Shown here: positions 5,814 to 14,390 of the stretch, piece by piece
Layout: the number at the start of each line of letters is the position of its first letter
Position numbering within the stretch: position 1 is the stretch's first letter
Virus record (IMG/VR): IMGVR_UViG_3300017987_000251
Location: 1 to 32,004 of that record
Reading direction: 5' to 3' (one strand)
DNA length: 32,004 nucleotides
From: a virus
Made by a program: the position numbers and the translations under genes
Notes under the pieces: model-generated
What the model saw: the letters and a program-made list of their open reading frames with translations, nothing else
Database searches by the model: none
Told to the model about the DNA's origin: nothing

Positions 5814-8099
5814 ATGGGTCTTGGGAAACATATAGTCGAACATGAAATTTTAGGTGTGGCTGACATCTCAGCCAGGCTTGCTGTTTTGGAGGGACAGGAT
5901 GAAATCTACGAAATTTACGAAAGTATTAACGCAGGCGCAGGTGCAGCAGCTATCCCGGTCAATGCCACCGTCCTCCTCAATCGATACCCCGCAGCAGGAG
6001 ACGCCCTCATTACCCAACTCGACGGCAACGGACGACCGATTGACGAGCCTGCGAGGACGGCTGGGGGTGTTGTCATTACGACAACGTTTGATGCAGGAGG
6101 GAATTGGGTCCTGTCAGGCGTACCTACGGCGTATCCGGTTGCTCTCATATATCAAGTTAGCATTGATAGGCAGTACGCTAGCAATATATCTATTGCACAG
6201 ATTGTCGACAAGTTCGAGCTTTACGAAGCTGATGAAATCGTTTATGACAATAGTGGGTCTGGACTAACCTCGAACGATGTTCAAGGGGCGATTGACGAGT
6301 TAAATACAGTAGTTGGTGGTGCTGGTTATTACAGCATGAAAAACAGTGTTCTTGTTAATCCTGATGTTGCAGAGGTAACGGGGAAAAGGTATCAGTCTAT
6401 TGCGAGCGCCCTGGCCTACATAGCGACCCAGACTCCCGGCCAAATTAACCGGTGGTCGGTGGTCGTTTCCGGTCACAACACGGAAAACTTTGCCATCCCC
6501 GCTTACGTGGCTATTGTTGGAATCGGGGAGGCTGCAACTCTTTGGGGAACAATAACCAGCGCCGGTATTTCTGGCGATTGGAGGCAGTATCTTATTTATA
6601 ATTGTACTGTATCGAACGTGAACCCTGGAGCGAGTCAGCAGATAGCCTGTGTTAATACTCATATTATAAATTCCACCGTAGCGAACGGCAGGCTTCGTCT
6701 TTATAATTGCTATATTGAAGATTGTGATTGGAGCGGTGCGAATGAAGTATTTGCCTTTAGTTGTGTGTTCAGGTCTGGCAGTGCTGCTAATATAAATGCT
6801 GCTGATGGACAGTTTCATAATTGCTATTTTGACTTATATCTTGATATATCCCAGGGTGATTTTTACAACTGTCGATTTGCGAACTCAATAGACCTTGAGC
6901 CGTCTGGAAATCTTAACCTGTATAATTGCAGATGTGACATGGTAAACAGGTTTTTTGTTAATGCGGGAACCACCTACGTTGAGAACTGCACGGTTAGAGA
7001 TGTTGACGTAGACAACGGGACAATCACGTTCAAGCAAAGTACGATTGAAGACCTGGATATGTCCGGCGGAACAGTAAATGTCTATAACTCCATAATGGCG
7101 TCATTGACAAATACCGGAGGAACACTGAATGTTTATGGCTTTTTCTTTGATAATTCAACCAATATTCTTACTGCGGATGAAGCGCAGGCAGCCATTGAGG
7201 AGCTTGCGGGAATAGCAGTCCGGAGGTTTACCACTGTCGCCAATGCGGAAGCGGCGAACGGAACGGATAACGATTTATGCTATGTTGTTGAAACAGAAAC
7301 ATTATACAGATACGAGTCGGCAGGAGCAGCCTACACGGATGATAATATGTACGTCCTGTCAACGGCGGATGCGGGAAATACAAGATGGCTTGGCGTTGCT
7401 GGACAATACGCTATCCTCCAGCCAAGAGTTCTTGCGACATACGCACGGCTCGGAGCGGAGGAAATAGATGGTGTTGGAAACGCAATCGACACGAACATCT
7501 CACTCTACCAAGTTCCGGCGTCAACCTATGCTGAGTCGGTCAAAGTTACGATTTGCAATAGGAATAACAGTGTTGTTGCCGTGCGGCTTGCTCATGTTGA
7601 TGGTGCTATTGGTGCTGTGGCTGATGAGGACTACATTCTTTACGACGCAGAACTCGAATCATACGAAACCAGAACAATCGTCATAGGCGGCATGGTCGCC
7701 ACAGACTCAATACTTATACGGTCAGATACGGTTGATGTGAATTTCGTTGCTACTGGTAAGACTTATGCTGCCGATGGTGGATGGAGGCGACTCGGGGCGA
7801 CCACGGTAGTTGCCGATACCGACACCGCCCTGTACACGGCAACCGGGTATGTCGAGAAGGTTTCGATTGTCGCATGTAACAAGGACGGGGTAAACGCTGT
7901 TAATGTTCGCATTGCCCTTATTGACGGAGCTATTGGAGCCTGGGCGGATGAGGATAATCTGGTATATGAGGATCCGCTTCTCGCAGGTGAAACAAAGGTC
8001 TATGACTTTGAAATAGACATGGCGAACTCGAATACTATAGGAGTTAGGTCTGATGATGCTGATGTAAACTTTATTGCGTATGGACGGGTGGCAGTCTAA
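5814..8099 (+). CDS. Large tail/appendage protein with beta-helix-like region and C-terminal repeats
   Basis: 761 residues. Residues 15-40 could form a short helical stem. Two fibre-type junction motifs are seen: SNDVQGAIDEL (about 153-163) and ADEAQAAIEEL (about 454-464), a pattern common where phage fibre modules join. Between them, about 259-445 is rich in short Cys/Asn/Val strand turns (LYNCYIEDCDW, FHNCYFDLYLD, FYNCRFANS, LYNCRCDMV), suggesting a right-handed parallel beta-helix such as tailspikes use to bind or cut host polysaccharide. Residues 544-650 and 658-761 are two diverged copies of one beta-rich domain sharing DGAIGA-ADED and VRSD/IRSD cores. The role is probably host-surface recognition; enzymatic activity cannot be inferred. 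Unusually it lies between portal and scaffold genes. Confidence 0.75.
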   Translation: MGLGKHIVEHEILGVADISARLAVLEGQDEIYEIYESINAGAGAAAIPVNATVLLNRYPAAGDALITQLDGNGRPIDEPARTAGGVVITTTFDAGGNWVLSGVPTAYPVALIYQVSIDRQYASNISIAQIVDKFELYEADEIVYDNSGSGLTSNDVQGAIDELNTVVGGAGYYSMKNSVLVNPDVAEVTGKRYQSIASALAYIATQTPGQINRWSVVVSGHNTENFAIPAYVAIVGIGEAATLWGTITSAGISGDWRQYLIYNCTVSNVNPGASQQIACVNTHIINSTVANGRLRLYNCYIEDCDWSGANEVFAFSCVFRSGSAANINAADGQFHNCYFDLYLDISQGDFYNCRFANSIDLEPSGNLNLYNCRCDMVNRFFVNAGTTYVENCTVRDVDVDNGTITFKQSTIEDLDMSGGTVNVYNSIMASLTNTGGTLNVYGFFFDNSTNILTADEAQAAIEELAGIAVRRFTTVANAEAANGTDNDLCYVVETETLYRYESAGAAYTDDNMYVLSTADAGNTRWLGVAGQYAILQPRVLATYARLGAEEIDGVGNAIDTNISLYQVPASTYAESVKVTICNRNNSVVAVRLAHVDGAIGAVADEDYILYDAELESYETRTIVIGGMVATDSILIRSDTVDVNFVATGKTYAADGGWRRLGATTVVADTDTALYTATGYVEKVSIVACNKDGVNAVNVRIALIDGAIGAWADEDNLVYEDPLLAGETKVYDFEIDMANSNTIGVRSDDADVNFIAYGRVAV
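7443..8096 (+). repeat. Intragenic tandem domain duplication in tail protein
   Basis: The last ~218 codons of the 5814-8099 gene encode two consecutive copies of a ~105-residue beta-rich domain (about 7443-7763 and 7785-8096). Shared landmarks in order: RLGA near the start, a strand with VKVTICN / VSIVACN, the core DGAIGA followed by ADED, a strand with ETRTIV / ETKVYDF, and SDTVDVNFVA / SDDADVNFIA near the end. The copies are well diverged, so the duplication is old. Confidence 0.75.
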
Positions 8100-8392
8100 T
8101 GGAACTGAGTCTGACTACAATTGTATCTATTATCAACACTCTGGTGGTGGCTATTATCGTGCCATTGTTAAAGTATATCTGGTCGAACAATATAAAGCAG
8201 ATTGACGCACGGTTCAAGGTTATTCAAGACGGCCAGAAGGACGAGAAGAGATTCTGGCAGGATGTTTATGCGAAGCACGACACTGCTATTCACGAACTGT
8301 ACGACCGGACAAAGGAGATATGCACCATGTCCGAGAAGAACGGCGAAAAGATAGCAGCGCAACGACAACTCTGTGACGAGAGGCACAAATAA
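8099..8392 (+). CDS. Membrane-anchored coiled-coil protein
   Basis: 97 residues; ATG overlaps the preceding TAA (TAATG) and its stop overlaps the next ATG. Residues about 5-28 form one hydrophobic segment (LTTIVSIINTLVVAIIVPLL), probably an N-terminal membrane anchor, followed by a highly charged helical region to the end (KQIDARFKVIQDGQKDEKRF, then TKEICTMSEKNGEKIAAQRQ), likely a coiled coil. This layout occurs in phage haemolysin XhlA-like and holin-accessory proteins, although XhlA has its membrane segment at the C-terminus. It sits among tail genes and not in the putative lysis cassette at 25 kb. A holin-like role is possible; a structural anchor is an alternative. Confidence 0.6.
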   Translation: MELSLTTIVSIINTLVVAIIVPLLKYIWSNNIKQIDARFKVIQDGQKDEKRFWQDVYAKHDTAIHELYDRTKEICTMSEKNGEKIAAQRQLCDERHK

Positions 8393-9783
8393 TGCCGACT
8401 ATACAATATCCATTCACCACACCAGGCAATTATACCTACAATACTGACGAGATTGAAGTCTCGGGTGGGACTGCTCACCTTACCGACCTTTTTAATCTTT
8501 ACATGACCAACGAGGGAGCGACCTTCTATAATGATTTCATCAGCCTTGACGGTCTTTTCGGAGCAGGGGTCCTGACCGGAACGGCTTTTAACGGAGCCGC
8601 CGTCGCCGCTGGCCTATTGGACCTTACCGGCGCAGTGAACAAATATGTCGATTATGCGGGGGCGGCCAATGCTGACTTTGCGCAGACCGGGTGCATAAGG
8701 TTTATCTATGTTCCCAACTACAACGGCAACCCTGCCAATGTTCAATTTTTCGTTAATATCAGTAACGGTGTAAACGCAAATAACGAAGTTACGATTTACA
8801 AAAATGTCGCCGGAAACCAGGTTGTAGCTCAGATATATAATTCTGCTGGCGGACTGCTCTGTCAGTTGACGGGAAATAATATAGACGCCGTTGGCGTTCC
8901 GGTTGAAGTCGAGTTGAATGTAGATACTGCAACAGGAGCGCACAGGCTTCTGATTAACGGTGTTACCGCAGATACTGACGCAACGGCAGGGACGAGGACT
9001 GCAACATCCACGCAGTTGAGAGTCGGTGAAAATAGAACACTCACCGGCAATGCGGACTACTCAATGGCAGACCTTTTGATATTCGACGAGGTTAAGCACA
9101 CTGCCGATTATACTCCCGATTGGAGCGATATACCACTCGTTCCGTATGACATCACCAACCCGACGATAAGGTTCAACTCCACCTTTATTACTGACGAGCT
9201 TGAAGGATTTGTCGAAACGTCCACAAAGCCCGGCACTGACGAGGTTAAGTATGTTCTTTCAAAGAATGGAACCGATTATTATTGGAGCGGGTTGGACTGG
9301 GTCGAGAGTGACGGAACCTATGCTCAGGCAAACACGGCGGCGGAAATAGAGACAAACAAAGCGACGTTTGTAACATCATCCACACTGGTGGGGATAAAGG
9401 CATTACTTCACAGCAACGACGGCTCTACCATGCCCTCGCTTGATGAGCTTGATGTTACTTACAGTTACGGCGGTGAGACGCCTGATACGATTGAGACTTG
9501 TATCGTGCATGGCTACAGCATAGACCCGGAGGGTAACCCGAGCACGGACACCTTCTCGGTGCAGCTTGAGAATGACGTAGTTGAGTATAAGACAAACACC
9601 ATACTCAGGCAGGAGAAAATCACGGTAACTCCTGATGCGGCAGGGTTCTTCGAGGTTATCCTGGTTGAGTGCGAAAACATGATTGGAACTAATTACTATC
9701 TTTTTGATTTTGGAAAGGGTTTAGAGTACAGGGTCTCCGTGCCGAACTCCGGCACAGCCAAGCTTAATGACCTTATACCATAG
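8392..9783 (+). CDS. Virion surface protein with LamG/concanavalin-like domain
   Basis: 463 residues, starting ATG 8392 overlapping the previous TAA. Residues about 55-240 have the strand pattern of a concanavalin A-like (LamG) jelly-roll: a Gly/Ala segment, KYVDYAGAANADFAQTGCIR, paired strands VQFFVNISNGV and NEVTIYKNVAGNQVVAQIYN, and VPVEVELNVDTATGAHRLLI, ending SMADLLIFDEVKHTADYTPD, a typical terminal strand. The remainder (about 255-463) is another beta-rich part with PTIRFNSTFI and a final domain ending FDFGKGLEYRVSVPNSGTAK. Such proteins bind glycans as tail or head decorations. Its target is unknown. It lies in an appendage block between portal and scaffold. Confidence 0.7.
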   Translation: MPTIQYPFTTPGNYTYNTDEIEVSGGTAHLTDLFNLYMTNEGATFYNDFISLDGLFGAGVLTGTAFNGAAVAAGLLDLTGAVNKYVDYAGAANADFAQTGCIRFIYVPNYNGNPANVQFFVNISNGVNANNEVTIYKNVAGNQVVAQIYNSAGGLLCQLTGNNIDAVGVPVEVELNVDTATGAHRLLINGVTADTDATAGTRTATSTQLRVGENRTLTGNADYSMADLLIFDEVKHTADYTPDWSDIPLVPYDITNPTIRFNSTFITDELEGFVETSTKPGTDEVKYVLSKNGTDYYWSGLDWVESDGTYAQANTAAEIETNKATFVTSSTLVGIKALLHSNDGSTMPSLDELDVTYSYGGETPDTIETCIVHGYSIDPEGNPSTDTFSVQLENDVVEYKTNTILRQEKITVTPDAAGFFEVILVECENMIGTNYYLFDFGKGLEYRVSVPNSGTAKLNDLIP

Positions 9784-9792
9784 GAGAATACT

Positions 9793-10071
9793 ATGTCACT
9801 GGTAGACGAAATATTTGCAAAGATGATGGACGCCGGGATGGGCGAGGCTCAGACCGTAGTCTGCATGGAGGACGCAGACATGGTGGTCGCCTCATCTCAG
9901 CGTATCGCTTTTCGGTATGAGATTATCGAACACGAATCTTCAAACAGGTATTACTGGGTTGAAATCGAGATAGGGAAAAATGCGGCGGGGACGACAGTCC
10001 GTGTCAAGCATAATAGTACGGCTATAACAAAGCCTGCCTGGGTTCCCTATTCCGATGCAGACCTTGGTTAA
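9793..10071 (+). CDS. Hypothetical protein (92 aa)
   Basis: ATG 9793 is preceded by AGGAGAA with proper spacing. The product (MSLVDEIFAKMMDAGMGEAQ at the start) has a short N-terminal helix followed by alternating strands (RIAFRYEIIEHESSNRYYWV, TTVRVKHNSTAI), suggesting a small mixed fold. I do not recognise a family. It is the last gene before a short hairpin-containing gap and the scaffold gene, so it is probably a minor virion or assembly protein, from context only. Confidence 0.65.
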   Translation: MSLVDEIFAKMMDAGMGEAQTVVCMEDADMVVASSQRIAFRYEIIEHESSNRYYWVEIEIGKNAAGTTVRVKHNSTAITKPAWVPYSDADLG

Positions 10072-10089
10072 TATAAATCGGTCGAAAAT

Positions 10090-10108
10090 GCTACCGCCGA
10101 CGGGTAGC
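10090..10108 (+). other. Short hairpin before scaffold gene
   Basis: GCTACC (10090-10095) pairs with GGTAGC (10103-10108) around a 7-nt loop in the 48-nt gap between genes, immediately before the ribosome site GAGGAG of the scaffold gene. No T-run follows, so it is not a convincing terminator; it could act as an RNA processing or stability element. Confidence 0.35.
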
Positions 10109-10119
10109 GAGGAGTAAAA

Positions 10120-10920
10120 ATGCCAGCACCAGATACGGGCTTTGAACAACCCACGCAGCCGGTGGGTACTGACGGGCAGCAGGGTGGGGACCAGCCGCCG
10201 GTTCAGACAAAAGAAGAAGGACACCAGGAGACCGTTCCCGAACTTATGGGGGAGCAGGCTCCCGAACTTCAATTAACCCCGGAAGAGTATGAGCAGCAGA
10301 TTAACGCTTTTAAAACGAAGAGTCAGGATGAAGTAAACAAGCGGCAGCAGCTTGAGCGTGAGCGGGACTACCTGTATCAGGTGCTCGCCCAGCAGCAGCA
10401 GCTGCCGCAGCAGCAGACAAAAGAGGACCCCCTTGCGGGGCTCAGTGACGAGGATATTGTTGATGTTGCAACCGTAAAGAAGATGGTTGGCCAAATGCTT
10501 GAGAGCCAGATTCAACAGCATGTTGACAGACCGGCCCAGGCCATACAGCAAACCCTCACGAAGTTGAGCATAAACCAGGCTAGGCTCGCCCATGATGATT
10601 ATAACGAGGTTTATAATCTCTGCGACGAGATGGTTAAGAATGACCCCTCGGGGCGCCTGTTCTCGTTCATCCAGAACTCGCCGGACCCTGGAGAAGAGAT
10701 ATATCGGATTGGGATGACCCATCAGAATTATATCCAGAACCAGGTACAGAAAGCGGGAAAGAAGGTTGCTCAGACTATTCAGCAGAATAGTAATAAGCCG
10801 CCAACCCTGAGTAATATGGGGGCGACTGGCAACCGAAAGGCTGATGCTGTCCGTCGTATAAAAGAATGGACGGCAGACGAAACGGAAGCCGAAATCACAC
10901 GAGTTATGAACGGAGAATAA
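10120..10920 (+). CDS. Putative head scaffolding protein
   Basis: 266 residues, directly upstream of the major capsid gene, the usual site for a scaffold. The first 50 residues are Gln/Pro/Gly/Glu-rich and probably disordered. A helical region follows (QQINAFKTKSQDEVNKRQQL into ERERDYLYQVLAQQQQ), then an acidic linker EDPLAGLSDEDIVDVATVKK, another helical block and a basic end (KADAVRRIKEWTADETEAEI). That arrangement, acidic/helical with a basic C-terminal capsid-binding helix-turn-helix, is typical of scaffolds that template the procapsid and leave before DNA fills it. No protease motif is visible. There is no direct sequence match I can claim, so the call rests on composition and position. 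Confidence 0.75.
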   Translation: MPAPDTGFEQPTQPVGTDGQQGGDQPPVQTKEEGHQETVPELMGEQAPELQLTPEEYEQQINAFKTKSQDEVNKRQQLERERDYLYQVLAQQQQLPQQQTKEDPLAGLSDEDIVDVATVKKMVGQMLESQIQQHVDRPAQAIQQTLTKLSINQARLAHDDYNEVYNLCDEMVKNDPSGRLFSFIQNSPDPGEEIYRIGMTHQNYIQNQVQKAGKKVAQTIQQNSNKPPTLSNMGATGNRKADAVRRIKEWTADETEAEITRVMNGE

Positions 10921-10921
10921 A

Positions 10922-11908
10922 ATGCCTAAGACAACTACCGTACAGGTGGACCCGGCCATATCGACCTTTTATGACAAGGTTCTTTTGGTTCGGGCACTCC
11001 CGGAGTTGTGCCATAACTTATTTGGACAAAACAGACCTCTGCCGACAGGTTCAGGGGATACAATCAAGTTTCGACGATATAATTCTTTGAACCCGGCGAC
11101 TGCCCCTCTGACCGAGGGCATTACGCCTGCGGCAGTGCAGTTGTCCAAGACGGACCTGACATCGACCATCAAGCAGTATGGTAACCTGGTTCAGATTACC
11201 GACATGGTAGAATGGACAAACCAGGACAAGGTTCTTACCGAAGCAGCAACCCTGCTCGGGGAGAACGCCGGACAGAGTCTTGATATTATCTATCGAGAAA
11301 CTCTGGTTGCTGGTACGCAGGTCAGGTATGGCACGGGCGTTGCGAATCGGCTGGCAGTCAACAACAAGATTGCCAACACCGATATGAACATCGTAATCCG
11401 GGCCTTGGAAAATGCAAACGCCAAGCATTTTACCAAGATGATTCAACCCATGAATAAGTATGCCTCTTCGCCTATCAGGGCAGCTTATTGGGGAATTATA
11501 CATCCAGATGTCCATTACGACATCCAGAGTATAACAGGGTGGACCCCGGTCCACGAATACGCCAGCCAGCAGGAGACCTATCCTAACGAGGTAGGAGCCT
11601 ATAAGAACATCAGATTCATTATGTCCACGTATGCCAAAGTTTTCGCTGACAGTGGTGCAGCAGTAGGTGGCGGTTGGAAATCAACCGGTGGTGTAACCAA
11701 TGACGTTTACATTACCCTGATTTTCGCCAAGAACGCTTACGGTATCTGTCCGCTTTCAGGCCATGCGCTTGAAAACATCAGAAAGCCGAGAGGTTCTGGA
11801 ACTGACTACCTCGACCAGTACAGCACGTCTGGCTGGAAGGCCGCAACCACCATTAAAATCCTGGACGACAGCTTCATGTACAGGATAGAAACTACGGCAA
11901 CGGCGTAA
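10922..11908 (+). CDS. Major capsid protein, N4-gp56 family
   Basis: 328 residues. The N-terminal half carries the family hallmarks in order: STFYDKVLLVRALPELCHNL and FGQNRPLP (about 14-41), then IKFRRYNSL-PAT-PLTEG (48-66), then TIKQYGNLVQITDMVE (82-97). These define the N4-gp56 type of HK97-fold capsid protein. The C-terminal half has an Ala/Gly-rich domain with SYAKVF-type strand (IMSTYAKVFADSGAA) and ends GWKAATTIKILDDSFMYRIE, also typical. It would assemble the icosahedral shell on the scaffold encoded just upstream. GGAGA lies 5-6 nt ahead of ATG. High confidence. Confidence 0.93.
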   Translation: MPKTTTVQVDPAISTFYDKVLLVRALPELCHNLFGQNRPLPTGSGDTIKFRRYNSLNPATAPLTEGITPAAVQLSKTDLTSTIKQYGNLVQITDMVEWTNQDKVLTEAATLLGENAGQSLDIIYRETLVAGTQVRYGTGVANRLAVNNKIANTDMNIVIRALENANAKHFTKMIQPMNKYASSPIRAAYWGIIHPDVHYDIQSITGWTPVHEYASQQETYPNEVGAYKNIRFIMSTYAKVFADSGAAVGGGWKSTGGVTNDVYITLIFAKNAYGICPLSGHALENIRKPRGSGTDYLDQYSTSGWKAATTIKILDDSFMYRIETTATA

Positions 11909-11921
11909 GAGGAGGATTAGT

Positions 11922-12623
11922 ATGGGTGAGCTAATAACAGGATATACAACCGGTACTGGTGCTTTGATTACGGTGGCATGTGGATTTAAGCCGACCTTGG
12001 TTCGGCTGTTTGATGCAATGGGCGGAAAGCTGGGAACTTGGCGTTCTGGAATGGCGGATGCGAGTTGCTTCCTTGAGGACCAGAGCCTCGACGGGGCAAT
12101 GACCGACCCCATTCCTGCGATAGGCACTACGGCTGCTAATGTGGCCAATAAAGCATTTACTTTCAGGATAGCGGGCGTAGGGTACAGCAAGGCTGCTGTT
12201 GCGGCTGGTACTGCACCTACGGCGACCACCATACCTCAGAACAAATGGGGTCTGTTTGGCTGGGAAATCGCAGCCGACGGAACCATTGACTCTGGTGCGG
12301 ATGCGGCGGGTAACGCTGCTGGTTACGCTTCCGAGGCGCTTGCAATCGCAGCCCTTCCGGCAGCGAGCGCAAACCACGTAATATTTATGTACGTGACGGT
12401 TATGAGCACAAACGTCGCAGGCTTTGTCGGGGCAACCGACGGGTTTGCTGACGCCGACGTTACTGCAAACTATTACACCAACTCGGACCTGCTTATCAAA
12501 AGTGGAGGTATCACTCCCCAGGATGAGAACGACAACACGACCGGTCGTGGCTTCACGATTGGAACCAATGCGTTTCTCAACAAGGTGGGCGACACCATCT
12601 ACTACGAAGCATTGCGAGAATAA
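11922..12623 (+). CDS. Probable accessory virion protein after major capsid
   Basis: 233 residues with a strong ribosome site (GAGGAGGA) 6-7 nt before ATG 11922. Ala/Gly/Thr-rich composition and strand-rich pattern (GYTTGTGALITVACGFKPTL at the start; NHVIFMYVTVMSTNVAGFVG; DGFADADVTANYYTNSDLLI). Immediate placement after the major capsid gene, strong translation signal and a hairpin after the stop suggest an abundant virion component such as a head decoration or minor capsid protein. I recognise no specific family; a tail-surface protein remains possible. Confidence 0.6.
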   Translation: MGELITGYTTGTGALITVACGFKPTLVRLFDAMGGKLGTWRSGMADASCFLEDQSLDGAMTDPIPAIGTTAANVANKAFTFRIAGVGYSKAAVAAGTAPTATTIPQNKWGLFGWEIAADGTIDSGADAAGNAAGYASEALAIAALPAASANHVIFMYVTVMSTNVAGFVGATDGFADADVTANYYTNSDLLIKSGGITPQDENDNTTGRGFTIGTNAFLNKVGDTIYYEALRE

Positions 12624-12629
12624 CCGGAC

Positions 12630-12651
12630 GGGGGAGGGGCGACTCTCCCCC
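12630..12651 (+). terminator. GC-rich hairpin after capsid genes (possible partial terminator)
   Basis: GGGGGAG (12630-12636) pairs with CTCCCCC (12645-12651) around an 8-nt loop, 7 nt after the stop of the 11922 gene. There is only a weak downstream T stretch (GGATTTTA at 12657-12664), so it is a leaky terminator or a 3' stabilising structure at best. Such elements often separate highly expressed capsid genes from lower-expressed ones. Confidence 0.45.
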
Positions 12652-12674
12652 ACCCCGGATTTTAGGAGGATTAA

Positions 12675-13175
12675 ATGATACCAGGAGCACGAGGCATAGA
12701 CCTCAGAAAACAAAACAAGGGAACCATCATCGTCTACAACAACGACATGCCGCAGGGTTCGGACATCGTTGTCGGCGTTAATGGCAACCGGTTCACCATT
12801 CAGGAAGGAAAAGAAGTAATTGTTCCCTCGTCAGTTATTGACGTACTCAATGATGCTATCATTGAAGAGCCCATTGTCGATGCGTTGGGCCGTATTCAGA
12901 CAGATGAAAACGGGAACATGAAGATGCGGAAGAAAAACAGGTTTATCGTAAACATCATCAAGGACCCGAAGAATACAAAGCGGGGAAGACCCAAGGTTAA
13001 ACAAGAGCCGGAGGTCGAAGATGAAACCCCGGAAATGAAGGTCCTGGACGAATACAAGGAACCGGAACATAAGAAGACTACCACTAAAAATATTGGTGGC
13101 GAGTTGGACGAGGAGAACCTTGTGGACGACTACGACGCAGAGGAAGAAGATGACACTGACGGAGATATACAATAA
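12675..13175 (+). CDS. Hypothetical protein with acidic C-terminus (166 aa)
   Basis: ATG 12675 follows AGGAGGA with 6-nt spacing. The N-terminal ~100 residues look folded, strand-rich (KGTIIVYNNDMPQGSDIVVG, then GNRFTIQEGKEVIVPSSVID), and the rest is a Lys-then-Asp/Glu-rich disordered tail ending EEEDDTDGDIQ. It lies between capsid genes and the putative head-tail adaptor, whose start lies inside it (26-bp overlap). No family recognised; a minor head protein is plausible from position. Confidence 0.65.
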   Translation: MIPGARGIDLRKQNKGTIIVYNNDMPQGSDIVVGVNGNRFTIQEGKEVIVPSSVIDVLNDAIIEEPIVDALGRIQTDENGNMKMRKKNRFIVNIIKDPKNTKRGRPKVKQEPEVEDETPEMKVLDEYKEPEHKKTTTKNIGGELDEENLVDDYDAEEEDDTDGDIQ

Positions 13176-13803
13176 AGTAGTCTGGTACGTATTTGGTGAT
13201 ACGGCCTCTATTCCCACGAGTGTTGCTGCCAATCTCCAGGGGGACGAAGGGCTTATCGCACAGATACACCGGCGAGTACAGGTGGAATGGGACTACTGGT
13301 TCCAGCAGTACGAAGATACAATGGCGGTAACGTCCGGGAACAACACCTATTTGATGCCGGGTACGTTCAAGAAGGAAATAGAGTTCTATTTTACGGACGC
13401 CAGCACCGGACACAGCAGAGAGCCTTTAACCAGGCTTATCCGGCACGAGAAGGTGGCAACCTTTCAGGACCCGACGGAGGAAGCGGAGTACCCGACTCAT
13501 TACGAAACCGTCAGGAACAGGCTGTACCTGTACCCAACGCCAAATCAGGACTTAACTTTAAACCGCCGGTACATCAGGATTCTACCGAACCCTGGCTGGC
13601 CCGACGGAGAGGACTTTGTGACGAACGAAGCCACAATGGTCCTCATTTATCTCGCAGTTATTGAGCTATGCAGCGTTCTTGATTACGACAAGAAGCTCAA
13701 TCTCTTTGCAACAAAGTATAAAATTGAACTCGATACCCTTCGGGAGCGTGATTGGGAATACAAGTTCCCGAGGGGTGGAGACATGAACTATAAGGGGTTT
13801 TAG
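13150..13803 (+). CDS. Putative head-tail adaptor/connector protein
   Basis: 217 residues. I choose ATG 13150 (MTLTEIYNKVVWYVFGD) because residues upstream in this frame are the shifted reading of the previous acidic tail and because GAGGAAGAAG precedes it. The N-terminus TLTEIYNKVVWYVFGD followed by a helix containing QIHRRVQVEWDYWFQ, a beta-rich middle (NNTYLMPGTFKKEIEFYF, RNRLYLYPTPNQDLTLNRRY) and a long C-terminal helix is the pattern of short-tailed phage adaptor proteins that ring the portal (P22 gp4 / SU10-adaptor-like). No catalytic motif is seen. It precedes the collar-protein block by a one-base overlap. Family assignment is by pattern and position. Confidence 0.6.
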   Translation: MTLTEIYNKVVWYVFGDTASIPTSVAANLQGDEGLIAQIHRRVQVEWDYWFQQYEDTMAVTSGNNTYLMPGTFKKEIEFYFTDASTGHSREPLTRLIRHEKVATFQDPTEEAEYPTHYETVRNRLYLYPTPNQDLTLNRRYIRILPNPGWPDGEDFVTNEATMVLIYLAVIELCSVLDYDKKLNLFATKYKIELDTLRERDWEYKFPRGGDMNYKGF

Positions 13804-14390
13804 TGGCCTACACAGAAACATGGAATGAGGCAAAACCCGCTGATACCGACTTCATATTTGACGGGTCCGGTCAGTTGCGCAAGTTTAAAGTTGCCATAAG
13901 GGAACGGCTTCTCGTTCTTAGTCCGATTGGTTCCATAATCGACTATGGTTCCGACACCCCGCCCGAGGGCTGGCTGGTTTGTGATGGGTCCGCTATTAGC
14001 AGGGCTACTTATGCTGACCTGTTTGCCGTAATTGGCACTGCTTTCGGGAATGGCGATGGGGCTACCACCTTTAATCTCCCGGACAAGAGGGGTAGGTTTT
14101 CCAGGGGACGGGCGAACGGCCAGGCTACCGACCCGGACCGTGCAACGAGGACGGCTATTTCCGGCGGAAACACCGGCGATAATGTTGGCAGCTATCAAAC
14201 CGACCAGTATCTTGCTCACAACCATACGCTATATCGACGTACCGCCGGTGGCGGTTCGACCGGATATTCGTCAGCACTTATTGGGCAGCCCAGTTATACT
14301 TACGCTTATACTTATAATGCTGGCGGTAACGAGTCAAGACCTATCAACGTGTACTGTACTTCTATCATAAAATATTCGGGTATATTCTAA
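13803..14390 (+). CDS. Tail collar-domain protein, copy 1
   Basis: 195 residues from GTG 13803, overlapping the prior TAG by one base. Residues 1-36 form an adaptor-like segment (TWNEAKPADTD ... LRKFKVAIRERL) and about 41-105 are a phage tail-collar domain: PIGSIIDYGSDTPPEGWLVC, DGSAISRATYADLFAVIG, GNGDGATTFNLPDKRGRF. The segment after NTGDNVGSYQTDQYLAHNH (123-141) differs from the sister copies and is Tyr/Gly/Ser-rich. Collar proteins sit at fibre tips or short fibres and contribute to receptor binding. First of three tandem paralogues (next at 14390 and 14974). Confidence 0.88.
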   Translation: MAYTETWNEAKPADTDFIFDGSGQLRKFKVAIRERLLVLSPIGSIIDYGSDTPPEGWLVCDGSAISRATYADLFAVIGTAFGNGDGATTFNLPDKRGRFSRGRANGQATDPDRATRTAISGGNTGDNVGSYQTDQYLAHNHTLYRRTAGGGSTGYSSALIGQPSYTYAYTYNAGGNESRPINVYCTSIIKYSGIF

